Source of the DNA: an uncultured Faecalibacterium sp.
GTDB taxonomy: Bacteria > Bacillota > Clostridia > Oscillospirales > Ruminococcaceae
Direction: 5' to 3'
Length of the DNA: 64,000 bases
Assembly (NCBI GenBank): GCA_934503275.1
Contig: CAKSVD010000008.1
Span: 1-64,000 of the forward strand
Below, one piece after another: positions 1-7,183 of the stretch (position 1 is the stretch's first letter; every line of letters starts with the position of its first letter). The notes under the pieces were generated by a model that searched no databases, was not told where the DNA came from, and saw only the letters and a list, made by a program, of their open reading frames with translations. The position numbers and the translations under genes were made by a program.

Positions 1-399
1 AGCACCCTGCTGCGCACAAAGGTCAAGACCCCGGAAGCAGCCAAAGCCGCAAAGGACATCAGCCTTCGGAGAAAGCCGGTGTATCAAGGTGATCTTGATG
101 ACATTGAAATGTACTTCATGGCGGCGGTCAAGGAAATCAAAAAGGGTATCGGGAGCCATTACGCCGAACAGGAAGCCATGAGCAAGAAAGTGGCAGAGAA
201 GATGTTCACCGAATTGACCAAAGGGCAGGATGTGCAGCACCCAACGATTACGGCAGAGCAGTTGACGGATGCAATGTTGGACAGCGTTTCGGGCATGAAA
301 GGAGCTACGCCGGAAGCACTGGAACAGCTGCGGAACGGTCTGTTGGGAATCTTGCAGTCTGCCGCAGAGCAGGAAAACGCCCATGAAGCAGACGAATGA
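1..399 (+). CDS. 5'-truncated hypothetical protein of element 1
   Basis: The frame is open from the first base of the window, so only the C-terminal ~132 residues are visible. The start lies upstream. The visible part is charged, mostly helical and rich in Glu, Lys and Ala, with no motif I recognise, membrane segment or cysteine cluster. Its last 17 bases overlap the start of the sigma-factor gene at 383, so the two are probably translationally coupled in one operon of the integrative element. It might be the tail of a mobilisation or regulatory protein, but nothing here shows that. Confidence 0.6.
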   Translation, partial: STLLRTKVKTPEAAKAAKDISLRRKPVYQGDLDDIEMYFMAAVKEIKKGIGSHYAEQEAMSKKVAEKMFTELTKGQDVQHPTITAEQLTDAMLDSVSGMKGATPEALEQLRNGLLGILQSAAEQENAHEADE

Positions 400-1048
400 A
401 CGGCTTTGTGCGCTGGCACAGAAAGGCGATGCTGCCGCACTGGACAGCCTGATCGACAACAACAAGTCCTTTATTGGCAAGGTGGCAAATGACCTTTTCC
501 GCAGCATGAATCTGGCACAGTCCGGCCTGAACCTTGACACGGACGATTTGAAACAGGCAGGGAATATGGGCTTGTGGAAGGCCGTGCCAAAGTTCGATGC
601 AGCGCGCGGCATGAAGTTCCTGACCTACGCAGCTCCGGCCATCCGCAACGCCATGATGGATATGGTTCGGGATGCCTTTACTGCTTTTGAGCAGCGGATG
701 GTAACGGAGGACAAGGACGGTATCTGTTACCAGCGTGTTTCGCTGGACGATGTTCTGCCGGGAGAGGAACAACTACGGCGCATTGAAGCCATAGCCGACC
801 CCTACGCCATGCAGCCGCAGAGCATTATGGAGGAGCAGGAATCGCGCCAAGAACTGTACGATGGCCTGAAACGGCTGACCCAGCGAGAGCAGACCTATCT
901 GTTGTACCGCTATGGCTTTACTGATGGCGAGGAACATCCGCTGATCGGCACGGCGATATACTTTCACCTGACGAAAGGCCGCGCAAAAAAGACAGAGGAA
1001 CAAGCCATGGATAATTTGTGGCTGGAACTGCCGTGGTGGTATATCTGA
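383..1048 (+). CDS. sigma-70-like RNA polymerase sigma factor of integrative element
   Basis: A 221-residue protein with a sigma-70 region 2-like block around residues 50-95 (DLKQAGNMGLWKAVPKFD, then the FLTYAAPAIRNAMMDMVR helix that should contact the -10 element and core polymerase). A shorter region 4-like block follows near residues 165-205 (LTQREQTYLLYRYGF), with weak similarity to a helix-turn-helix. Sigma-like proteins of this size are common in Clostridia conjugative elements, where they are thought to drive element genes. The gene overlaps the preceding frame by 17 bp, and an AGGA precedes the ATG. Its target promoters cannot be read from the window. Confidence 0.75.
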   Translation: MKQTNERLCALAQKGDAAALDSLIDNNKSFIGKVANDLFRSMNLAQSGLNLDTDDLKQAGNMGLWKAVPKFDAARGMKFLTYAAPAIRNAMMDMVRDAFTAFEQRMVTEDKDGICYQRVSLDDVLPGEEQLRRIEAIADPYAMQPQSIMEEQESRQELYDGLKRLTQREQTYLLYRYGFTDGEEHPLIGTAIYFHLTKGRAKKTEEQAMDNLWLELPWWYI

Positions 1049-1112
1049 GTGGGTAGAGAGGAATTGTGTCAAATTGACATAATTCCTCCCGATAAGAGGG
1101 ATGTGGGCGAAA

Positions 1113-1643
1113 ATGCTGGCAATGTATCTGGCAGTTCTGGATGACCGGAGCAGCGAAGAACAATTTATAGATGTATATAATACCTACAAGCGGCTGGTCT
1201 ACCATACCGCTTACAAAATTATGGGCGATTCGTATCTGGCAGAAGATGTGCTGCAAGAGGTGTTTTTGTACGTTGCCAAAAATTTTTCTAAAATTCATCG
1301 AGAAAACTGTCACGAACTCGCTGCTTATCTCGTTAGTTGTAGTAGAAGCCGTGCATACGATATGCTTCGCAAGCAGCGAGAAGAACCGCTGGAAGAAGTC
1401 CCGGACGCACCAGATGATGCCCCGGTGCCGGATGATGCCGTAGTCAGCACCGATAACATCCAACACCTGACAGAACTGATCGGACAGATGAAACCGATGT
1501 ACCGTGATCCTCTGCGCCTTTTGGCGATGGGCTACACAAACCGGGAGATTGCAGAATCGCTTGGACTGACAGATGAAGTAGTTCGGATGCGGCTTTTCCG
1601 TGGAAGAAAAATATTGTGGAAGGAGTTGAACAGCCGTGAGTGA
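1113..1643 (+). CDS. ECF-type sigma factor
   Basis: A 176-residue ECF (sigma-70 family) factor. Region 2 lies near residues 15-80 (the YLAEDVLQEVFLYVAKNF core-binding/-10 helix) and region 4 near residues 120-170 (MGYTNREIAESLGLTDEVVR helix-turn-helix). The frame is also open to an ATG at 1101, but the purine-rich AAGAGGG at 1094-1100 then abuts the start; 1113 or 1122 is better spaced. The stop overlaps the GTG start of the next gene by 8 bp. That gene encodes a one-TM DUF4367-like protein, the usual arrangement of an ECF factor with its membrane anti-sigma partner. Confidence 0.8.
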   Translation: MLAMYLAVLDDRSSEEQFIDVYNTYKRLVYHTAYKIMGDSYLAEDVLQEVFLYVAKNFSKIHRENCHELAAYLVSCSRSRAYDMLRKQREEPLEEVPDAPDDAPVPDDAVVSTDNIQHLTELIGQMKPMYRDPLRLLAMGYTNREIAESLGLTDEVVRMRLFRGRKILWKELNSRE

Positions 1644-2328
1644 GCGGACAGAGATCTCTTTTGATGCAGCTTTGATGATGGCACTCCGTGCAGATGCACA
1701 GAAAGAACTGGACGAGCTGCCAACTCCGGCACAGCTTAAAGAACGCTACCCGGATACTTTCCGATGGGATGCTCGCCTGCAAGCGGCGTTGCATAAACGC
1801 CGCCCTGTGCTGAAACGAGTGCTTGTTGCGGCCCTGACGCTGGTAATTCTGACCCTCGGTGCGCTTGCAGTAAGCGCAGACTTCCGCAAGGCAGTTTATA
1901 CGATGATTCAGAAGTTCCTGCCTGTTGAGATGCAGCTGACATATCAGGTGGATGGCGAGCCGTTGGAACGATTGCCGGATGGATACAACGATCATTATGT
2001 GCCGGACGGTTTTGAACGAGATTATGAACAAGGATATGATAACGAAATATCATTCCTTCATGCCTACGTTGATGCCAATGATAAGAACATCTTTTATTAT
2101 GTGGACTGTTCCATAATTCAAGACTATGGACAAGTCGAAACTTTCGACAATGAGCATACGGTTTATGAGCGCATTAAAGCTGGAACAGCTGATGCCACAC
2201 TCGGAACGAGTAATAATGGAGGACATACAGGATATGTACTAGTATGGGAGAAAGATGGCATTTCACATACGATTATTGGAAAGATACCACGTAAAGAGAT
2301 TCTAAAAATTGCAGAGAGCATTTCCTGA
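1636..2328 (+). CDS. membrane anti-sigma-like protein, DUF4367-type
   Basis: A 230-residue protein with a cytoplasmic N-terminus of about 55 residues, one hydrophobic segment at about 58-80 (VLVAALTLVILTLGALAVSA) and an extracytoplasmic domain of about 150 residues ending in a DUF4367-like beta domain. It starts at a GTG overlapping the stop of the ECF sigma gene by 8 bp, so the pair is translationally coupled. The N-terminal part probably holds the sigma factor, and the outer domain senses an unknown signal. No zinc-binding HxxxCxxC anti-sigma motif is visible. A rho-independent terminator follows directly. Confidence 0.65.
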   Translation: MSERTEISFDAALMMALRADAQKELDELPTPAQLKERYPDTFRWDARLQAALHKRRPVLKRVLVAALTLVILTLGALAVSADFRKAVYTMIQKFLPVEMQLTYQVDGEPLERLPDGYNDHYVPDGFERDYEQGYDNEISFLHAYVDANDKNIFYYVDCSIIQDYGQVETFDNEHTVYERIKAGTADATLGTSNNGGHTGYVLVWEKDGISHTIIGKIPRKEILKIAESIS

Positions 2329-2340
2329 CGGGCTAATTCT

Positions 2341-2385
2341 TGCCCACACACTTGTAATTGCTTACAAATGTGCGGGCGTTTTTTT
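2341..2385 (+). terminator. rho-independent terminator after ECF sigma/anti-sigma pair
   Basis: GCCCACACACTTGTAA pairs with TTACAAATGTGCGGGC around a four-base loop and is followed by a run of T. It closes the sigma/anti-sigma transcription unit. Confidence 0.85.
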
Positions 2386-2515
2386 GTCGAAACATCCAAA
2401 GTTGACAAGACCTTAAACTTTTTCCCAAAAAGCTGTCACAAACACAATGTGAACTACGTTGACTAAACAAAAGCTCCTATTGGGAGCAAAAAATGGAGGT
2501 GAACAGCGAATCAAA

Positions 2516-2722
2516 ATGACACGAGAAGAAATTATTTCTATGCTGTCAACGGAGTTGGACGAGAAATGGGACAATGGAATCACTTGTTTGATGGTTGAGG
2601 ATTCGGATGCTTATATTCCGGTGATTGTTCATCATCAAAAAGATGGACTTATTGTTGAAGTAGAAGAACAAGACAAGAAAATCTATCAAATTGGACGAAA
2701 TGAGCTAAATAAAACATCTTAG
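2516..2722 (+). CDS. small acidic hypothetical protein
   Basis: A 68-residue protein (MTREEIISMLSTELDEKWDN...), acidic, without membrane segments or cysteine clusters. The frame extends upstream to a TTG at 2459, but the ATG at 2516 follows a GGAGGTG about 15 bases away and begins the more protein-like part. Base composition here is AT-richer than in the chromosomal part of the window, as usual for element cargo. I do not recognise a family. Confidence 0.45.
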   Translation: MTREEIISMLSTELDEKWDNGITCLMVEDSDAYIPVIVHHQKDGLIVEVEEQDKKIYQIGRNELNKTS

Positions 2723-2792
2723 TCATCACCAAAAAAACCATTGAAATCAGTCACAATTTGACGCATAGAATATGAATTCAAACTTGATATGA

Positions 2793-2975
2793 GGTGATTC
2801 CAATGCAGAACTTAAAGCATATAAATATTATATAACAGATGTGAAGTCTGCCGCAAAAAACAACAATTACTACGAAGGCTATGTTCCGAAAGACTGGAAA
2901 ACGCAGTCTCTTGCTGTGAACTTTCACAATGAAATGTTCACTTATAATGCATGGAATGTTGTAGGATGGGCGTAA
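2793..2975 (+). pseudogene. C-terminal gene remnant without start
   Basis: A 60-codon open frame ends at TAA 2973-2975 and has coding-like composition (YKYYITDVKSAAKNN, later MFTYNAWNVVGWA), but an in-frame TGA lies directly upstream at 2790-2792 and no start codon is visible. It looks like the tail of a larger secreted or surface protein whose front has been lost. It sits between two small genes of element 1. Confidence 0.35.
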
Positions 2976-2991
2976 TGCCGAGGAAGTGCAA

Positions 2992-3303
2992 ATGTCTTTA
3001 AGCAATCAAGAAAAATTTGTCAATAGTTTTTGGGTGATTATTCTTTTAGTTGCTGTTGGAATCTATTTTTGGGTGATTCCTAAAAATTCAATCGCAGAAG
3101 CGTATAGCAAGAAAAAACACTACAACTTGAAAAAGACATCAAGATTCTTGGCTGTTGGTTTTTGGATAATAGCGATTTCTTGTGTTCCAGTGCTGATTTC
3201 GCTGTGGTTTGATACTCCTTGGATCTGCATTATATGTGTGATTCTCTTGGTACTAGGGACATCTGTTCTACACGATTATGAGAGTGGAGGAAAATTGAAA
3301 TAA
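2992..3303 (+). CDS. small three-helix membrane protein
   Basis: A 103-residue protein with three hydrophobic segments, near residues 13-30 (FWVIILLVAVGIYFWVIP), 53-73 and 77-95. The ATG at 2992 has AGGAAG six bases upstream; a GTG at 2986 is the alternative. No family recognised. It could be an immunity or accessory membrane protein of the integrative element; context alone suggests this. The terminator at 3335-3378 follows. Confidence 0.5.
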   Translation: MSLSNQEKFVNSFWVIILLVAVGIYFWVIPKNSIAEAYSKKKHYNLKKTSRFLAVGFWIIAISCVPVLISLWFDTPWICIICVILLVLGTSVLHDYESGGKLK

Positions 3304-3334
3304 ATTTATAGCTTTTCATCTTGTGATGATGACA

Positions 3335-3378
3335 AACATCCCTCTATTTGCAACGACTGCAAAGTAGAGGGATGTTTT
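3335..3378. terminator. bidirectional terminator between convergent genes
   Basis: AACATCCCTCTATTTGCA pairs with TGCAAAGTAGAGGGATGTT around ACGAC, with T-rich flanks on both strands. It separates the + strand small membrane gene from the - strand DUF6061-type gene. Confidence 0.8.
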
Positions 3379-3405
3379 GTCTGCTTTGGATATTTTAATT
3401 AAAGG

Positions 3406-3654
3406 TTAGTCTTCTAATATGCCATGGTCACAGCCAAGTGAGAGATAATGCTCAATCTCACCACCCAGCACAAGCTGGGCGTACTCCAATGGCTTATTGT
3501 AGAGCAGCCAGTCCAGCTCTGCCCGCTGTGCCGGGGTGTTGCCGTATTCGTCCTCGATGGCGATGCAGTCAATGGCAACGGTGGTGCCATCCTCGAACCG
3601 GGCTTCCATCCGGTTGGTGTCCATGTTGTAGCGGCAGAAAAGCAGTTTCATCAT
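3406..3654 (-). CDS. DUF6061-type small protein, copy 1
   Basis: An 82-residue protein (MMKLLFCRYNMDTNRMEARF...) that is a close paralogue of the protein encoded at 13881-14135: both contain AQRAELDWLLYNKPLEYAQL. A good AGGAGG lies upstream of the ATG. I match it from memory to the small DUF6061 family found in Faecalibacterium-like genomes; function unknown. Both copies sit just inside the right end of an integrative element, pointing outward-in, so the gene is part of the element end module and may be linked to integration or maintenance. Confidence 0.7.
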   Translation of the reverse strand: MMKLLFCRYNMDTNRMEARFEDGTTVAIDCIAIEDEYGNTPAQRAELDWLLYNKPLEYAQLVLGGEIEHYLSLGCDHGILED

Positions 3655-3750
3655 AGTATCCTCCTAGACTTGATTTTGATGTGCGGCCACTCAAACCAAT
3701 GCCGTCAAGCCGGTGGGGGGATAGAGCGATTTTGTTTGTCGGAGAGTAGG

Positions 3751-3793
3751 TGCACGGTTTCTGCACGGATTTTGCACGGTTTCAAACCGTGCA
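3751..3793 (+). promoter_or_regulatory. integrase arm-type repeats at right end of element 1
   Basis: TGCACGG occurs as direct repeats starting at 3751, 3762 and 3773, i.e. exactly 11 bp apart, followed by an inverted CCGTGCA at 3787. One-turn phasing next to the attachment site is what tyrosine integrase arm sites look like. The same set recurs at 14235-14278 and a TGCACA version occurs at the left end of element 2 (4022-4089). Confidence 0.65.
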
Positions 3794-3897
3794 AAGGGGA
3801 CTTCTCGGTGCAAAATCCGACAAAGAATGCAGAAATTACCGGGTGAAAAATCACGTTGTTTTGATTAAAAATTACGATGACTCGAAACTTCCATAAA

Positions 3898-4002
3898 TTG
3901 AGACGAACCGGCGGCTTGCTCTCTTAATCAGTGGGCCCAGGGTTCGAGTCCCTGGAGGTGCACCAGATATTGAACGCCAAATCGTAAGATTTGGCGTTCT
4001 TT
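3898..4002 (+). repeat. att direct repeat with tRNA-Lys(CTT) 3' fragment, junction element 1 / element 2
   Basis: 105 bp identical to 14382-14486. Bases 3921-3965 are the 3' part of a tRNA-Lys gene: anticodon loop CTCTTAA, T-arm CAGGGTTCGAGTCCCTG, acceptor strand GAGGTGC, then ACCA. No 5' half is present, so this is a displaced 3' end left by integration, not a gene. Bases 3972-4002 form the tRNA terminator (GAACGCCAAATC / GATTTGGCGTTC plus T). The sequence left of the anticodon loop is element-derived in both copies, so both mark right ends; the intact tRNA should be left of the window. Confidence 0.85.
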
Positions 4003-4021
4003 CTTTATGTAGGAAAGCGGC

Positions 4022-4089
4022 TGCACACTTTCTGCACACCGTTTGCACATTTGCCCGAATCAGGGGCTTTTCTGCGCAAGGTTTGCACA
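4022..4089 (+). promoter_or_regulatory. integrase arm-type repeats at left end of element 2
   Basis: TGCACA is repeated at 4022, 4033 and 4044 (11-bp spacing) and again at 4084, between the attachment repeat and the stop codon of the integrase gene. This mirrors the TGCACG triplets at the right ends. Confidence 0.6.
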
Positions 4090-4121
4090 GCCTGCTTTCC
4101 TTTGCATAAAAAGAAGAGAAG

Positions 4122-5378
4122 TTAGGCAAACAAGGCTCTCGTCAACTCTCTGCGTTCGTCTGCGTCCATCAGCCGGATGGCTTCAAGGATCTCCTTACCG
4201 GAGATTTTTGTTGCCGCCGGCTTTTCATTTTGCCGGGGCTGAGGTGCTGCCGGGGTCAGGTCTTGGGAATAGAAGTTCGCTTCGATCTTCTCGGTCAGCT
4301 CCAACCGGGGCTTGTCCTGCGTGTGGGCATAGGTGTCCATCAGGACAGATGCGGTGGCGTGACCTGTATTGCCCTGCACCGACTTGAAGTCGCCGTCCGA
4401 CTGCAAGAGCTGATAGGTGGCACTGGAGTGCCGCAGACCATGGAACACGATCTGTTCAAACTCCGGGTGCTCCGCTCTCCACAGACGGTACCATTTCGTC
4501 AGCAACTCCGGTGCGATGGGCAAGCCGTCCGGGAGCCGGAACAGCTGCCCGCAGTTGCTGTACTTCTCCGGGGCGTTCTGCTCGTCCTGTTTGAACTTTT
4601 CAAGCCATGCCAGAAGTTCCTCTTTCAGAGGTTTGGTCATATACAGGATACGACTTGACTTCTTGGTCTTGGGCTTTTTCAGGATGAGAGAGGACTTACT
4701 GCCCTCACGCCTGTCTGGGAAGGTGTGGTAGACCTGCTTGGGGTCGAGCTTTTCCAGAGCGTCTTTGTTGGCTCTCTGCATGGTCTTGCTGACCGAGATG
4801 GTACCACGCCCATCGGCGGCATCAAAGTCCAGATCACTCGGCTGTAGGCCGAGGATTTCGCCCTCACGGAGCGAAAGGATCATGCTCATGTGCACCGCTA
4901 GATGCAGGGCAGGGTTCTCGATGGTCTGCAACGCTGCCAGCATGGTTTTCTCGTCCCAGATGGTGCGTTCCTCGATGTTGACCTTGGGGGCATCACGGGG
5001 CAGGGGAATCTTGTGGATCAAGTCCCATTCTACCGCATAGGAAAATGCGGTCTTGAGTAGCGTGTGGACTTCGTGGATGGAGGTGCTGGACAGCAGCCGC
5101 TTCTTTTGCTTGTCGGAAAGCTTCTGTTTCACACCGTGCACATACTGCCCGCAGGGGGTCTTGGCAAGGGTAGCATAGAACTTTTCAATGTCGTAGGTTC
5201 GCAGCTCCTGCACCTTGCGATTGCCGATATAGGGCACGATAAGGTTCTGCACCATCGCCACGGACTGGGTGTAGGTCTTGGGTGACCACTTGTGCTTGCT
5301 GCACTGTTTCGGCAGCCAATCCATGAGGAACTCTGCCACCGTCACCGAGGACGGAATTAGAAAAGTTCCAGCCGCCAA
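4122..5378 (-). CDS. tyrosine recombinase (integrase) of element 2
   Basis: A 418-residue phage-type tyrosine recombinase. A core-binding domain lies at about residues 12-135 (TVAEFLMDWLPKQ) and the catalytic domain follows. The catalytic residues are visible: R in MILSLREGEILGL, H-x-x-R in FHGLRHSSATY, H in GNTGHATASV and Y in LMDTYAH. It should cut and rejoin the tRNA-Lys attachment sites whose arms lie next to it. The only start in this frame is a TTG at 5378, which truncates the N-terminus. Coding-like sequence (KEEATNRKKQIEHELAAG) continues upstream in frame to about 5425 and connects, through a one-base shift, to the small frame starting at 5551. Confidence 0.85.
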   Translation of the reverse strand: MAAGTFLIPSSVTVAEFLMDWLPKQCSKHKWSPKTYTQSVAMVQNLIVPYIGNRKVQELRTYDIEKFYATLAKTPCGQYVHGVKQKLSDKQKKRLLSSTSIHEVHTLLKTAFSYAVEWDLIHKIPLPRDAPKVNIEERTIWDEKTMLAALQTIENPALHLAVHMSMILSLREGEILGLQPSDLDFDAADGRGTISVSKTMQRANKDALEKLDPKQVYHTFPDRREGSKSSLILKKPKTKKSSRILYMTKPLKEELLAWLEKFKQDEQNAPEKYSNCGQLFRLPDGLPIAPELLTKWYRLWRAEHPEFEQIVFHGLRHSSATYQLLQSDGDFKSVQGNTGHATASVLMDTYAHTQDKPRLELTEKIEANFYSQDLTPAAPQPRQNEKPAATKISGKEILEAIRLMDADERRELTRALFA

Positions 5379-5551
5379 CTCATGTTCGATTTGCTTCTTT
5401 CGGTTCGTTGCCTCCTCTTTTTCGGAGACTTGACGGCATTGGTTTGAGTGACCACTTCCATTGTAGTGGGATTCGAGTCCTTTTGCAAGAACTTATTCGT
5501 ATAATTTTCAAATTTCACAGTTTCGGTCGTGTCGGGCCGATTCATATTCAT
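5357..5551 (-). CDS. short frame with strong RBS leading into integrase; probable integrase N-terminus
   Basis: ATG at 5551 has an excellent GGAGG seven bases upstream and opens a 64-codon frame (MNMNRPDTTETVKFENYTNK...) that ends at 5357, 22 bp inside the integrase gene. A -1 shift at CCGAAAAAGAGG (about 5413-5424) would join ...NAVKSPKK to EEATNRKKQIEHELAAG and give an integrase with a full N-terminal arm-binding region. It could be a programmed frameshift, a frameshift mutation, or a separate small (Xis-like) protein. No helix-turn-helix is obvious. Confidence 0.45.
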   Translation of the reverse strand: MNMNRPDTTETVKFENYTNKFLQKDSNPTTMEVVTQTNAVKSPKKRRQRTERSKSNMSWRLELF

Positions 5552-5571
5552 AGGCAAACCTCCAATTCCTT

Positions 5572-5754
5572 GTAACCGAACGCCTGTAACCGGGCAGGAA
5601 AACTCTCTTTTTCTGCACACGGGGCATTCGATGGGCTTTATATTTTTTCTTATTCTTTTAAGGTTACATGGTTACAGAAAGAGGAAAACGCAGCAGTCAT
5701 GCGGCTTTTGCGCTGTAACTGCGGCGTAACCAAATCTGTAACTGACCGTGTAAC
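5572..5754. repeat. cluster of GTAAC iteron-like repeats
   Basis: Between the integrase leader and the VapE-like gene, GTAAC(C) occurs at 5572, 5586, 5715, 5726, 5738 and 5750 on the + strand, and GGTTAC at 5662 and 5670 (the - strand equivalent). The last four are 11-12 bp apart. Such phased repeats resemble iterons of a replication origin or a row of operator sites for the integrase promoter. Confidence 0.45.
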
Positions 5755-5763
5755 CGGTGTCCG

Positions 5764-7183
5764 TCAGAAGGGAAAGCCCAGTTGTTTGGCTTCCGCATCC
5801 GTTATTTCGGAAAAATTTTCAGCCCCGGTTTCGGGGCTGGTTACGCGCTCCCAGCCTTTCTGGACGCCGTACTTCGGGTAACGCTTAGCGGTCTTATGAG
5901 CCTGCCAGCCTTGGATATCGCCGCGCGAAATGCCGGTGTTCATGATCTCGCAGATGGCACGGGTCTCCCACTCTGCCGGGATGGTGGTGTTGCCCAGTGC
6001 TTCCGCATAGAGCTGCTTGGAACACACCCGGTCACCCGTGTAGTCCTCCAAAAAGGCGTAGATCATGCCAGCCTGTGCATCCTCCTGCATGAAGTCCTGC
6101 TGGTGAGCTTGCAGCGTTTCCTGCATGGCGGGGCTGAACGCCAGCTTGTAGTTGCCGCTGTTGTAGATGGTCATGGCTTCTGCCCAGAGCTGGTCGATAT
6201 AGGAACGGGATTCTTCCTCGTTGTCCAGAATGTGGACTTCAGTCAGTTCCGCATCCACCGGGACAGGGATGAAGCGGCGGTTTCCTGTGCGGTCACGGGG
6301 CAAAAAATCCTGCCGGTTGGTCGTGCCAGCAAAGACGCACTGGCGCAGACGGTCGGCAGGATGGGTCTCGTAGGGAATTTTATAGGTTTCCTTCTGCTTG
6401 CTGAGAAAGCTCTTGATCTCCTCAATGCTCTTGGCGTTAGCGGTGGCGATCATCTCTGACATTTCGATGATCCAGTGCCCTTGCAGCTTGCGGTACACGT
6501 TGTCATCGTCCAGCCGCCGCAGGTCGTCCGAGAACCACTCGTCCTTGACTGCCAGCAGCCGAAAAAAGGTGGACTTTCCCGGTCTCGCCTGTCGGCTCGG
6601 TCGGTGCTTCAAAATGCTTACAGCATTTTGAGGTCGCCACTGGCGACCCGCACCCCTGCCCGCCTACCAGACAAAGCATCGTTTCAAATTTGCATCCCGA
6701 CTGGAATACCCGCTTGATGGCTCCCAGCAGGAAAATCTTCATGGCTTCGCAAGTGTACTCGTCCTCCGCAGCACCGAGAAAGTGGTGCAGGACGTGAGCT
6801 ATCCGTTCTGTTCCATCCCATTTTAGGCTGTTCAGGTAATCCCGGATGGGATGATAGTGGTTCTCGTTGGCAACGATGCGGATGGCGGATTCGATCTTCT
6901 TCTCGCTGAAAATGCCGTACTTCTCCATTCGCCGTAGGATATACTTCATGTCGGTGTCGTTCAGGGTCTTGCCGGAGCGGGGCCAACCCACGGGCTTTAC
7001 AATGTCGATGCGCTCGCTCAACAGGTTCAGCCGGATGGCATCGGCCAGCACATGGTCGTTCTGCAGAATCGTGATGCAGTTCTGGATTGTCCGCTGGATC
7101 TCGCCGTTGGAGTGCTTGGCCAGCATCTCCCTCACATCCTCAACGGTTCGAGGAGCACGTTCTTCGTTGACTTCTTTGCTCAA
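5764..7183 (-). pseudogene. VapE-like primase/helicase-type NTPase, interrupted
   Basis: Two abutting frames together give one VapE-family (virulence-associated E) NTPase. The front part (7183 to about 6647, TTG start overlapping the relaxase stop) reaches LCLVGGQGCG. The back part (from about 6576) resumes with KSTFFRLLAVKDEWFSDDL and continues through GHWIIEMSEM (Walker B-like), FAGTTNRQDFLP and RRFIPVPV to the end at 5764. The Walker A motif GGQGCGKST is split exactly by about 70 nt (6577-6646), which also shifts the frame by one. Both halves are otherwise undamaged, so the event is recent or is bypassed during expression. The intact protein would act in element replication. Confidence 0.75.
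6577..6646 (-). mobile_element. 70-nt hairpin-rich insertion inside the VapE Walker A motif
   Basis: Read on the gene strand, the insertion begins with GTCGCCAGTGGCGAC, a short inverted repeat, then CAAAATGCT-GTA-AGCATTTTG, a perfect 9-bp stem with a three-base loop, then a GC-rich tail with repeated CGA/GAC units. The boundary is defined by the expected GGQGCG/KST codons. Length 70 is not a multiple of three. It encodes nothing and may be a very small non-autonomous element. Confidence 0.6.

Noticed and set aside
3921..3965. Complete tRNA-Lys gene
   Set aside because: Only the anticodon loop to CCA part exists here and at 14405-14449; the D-arm and 5' acceptor strand are missing upstream of both.
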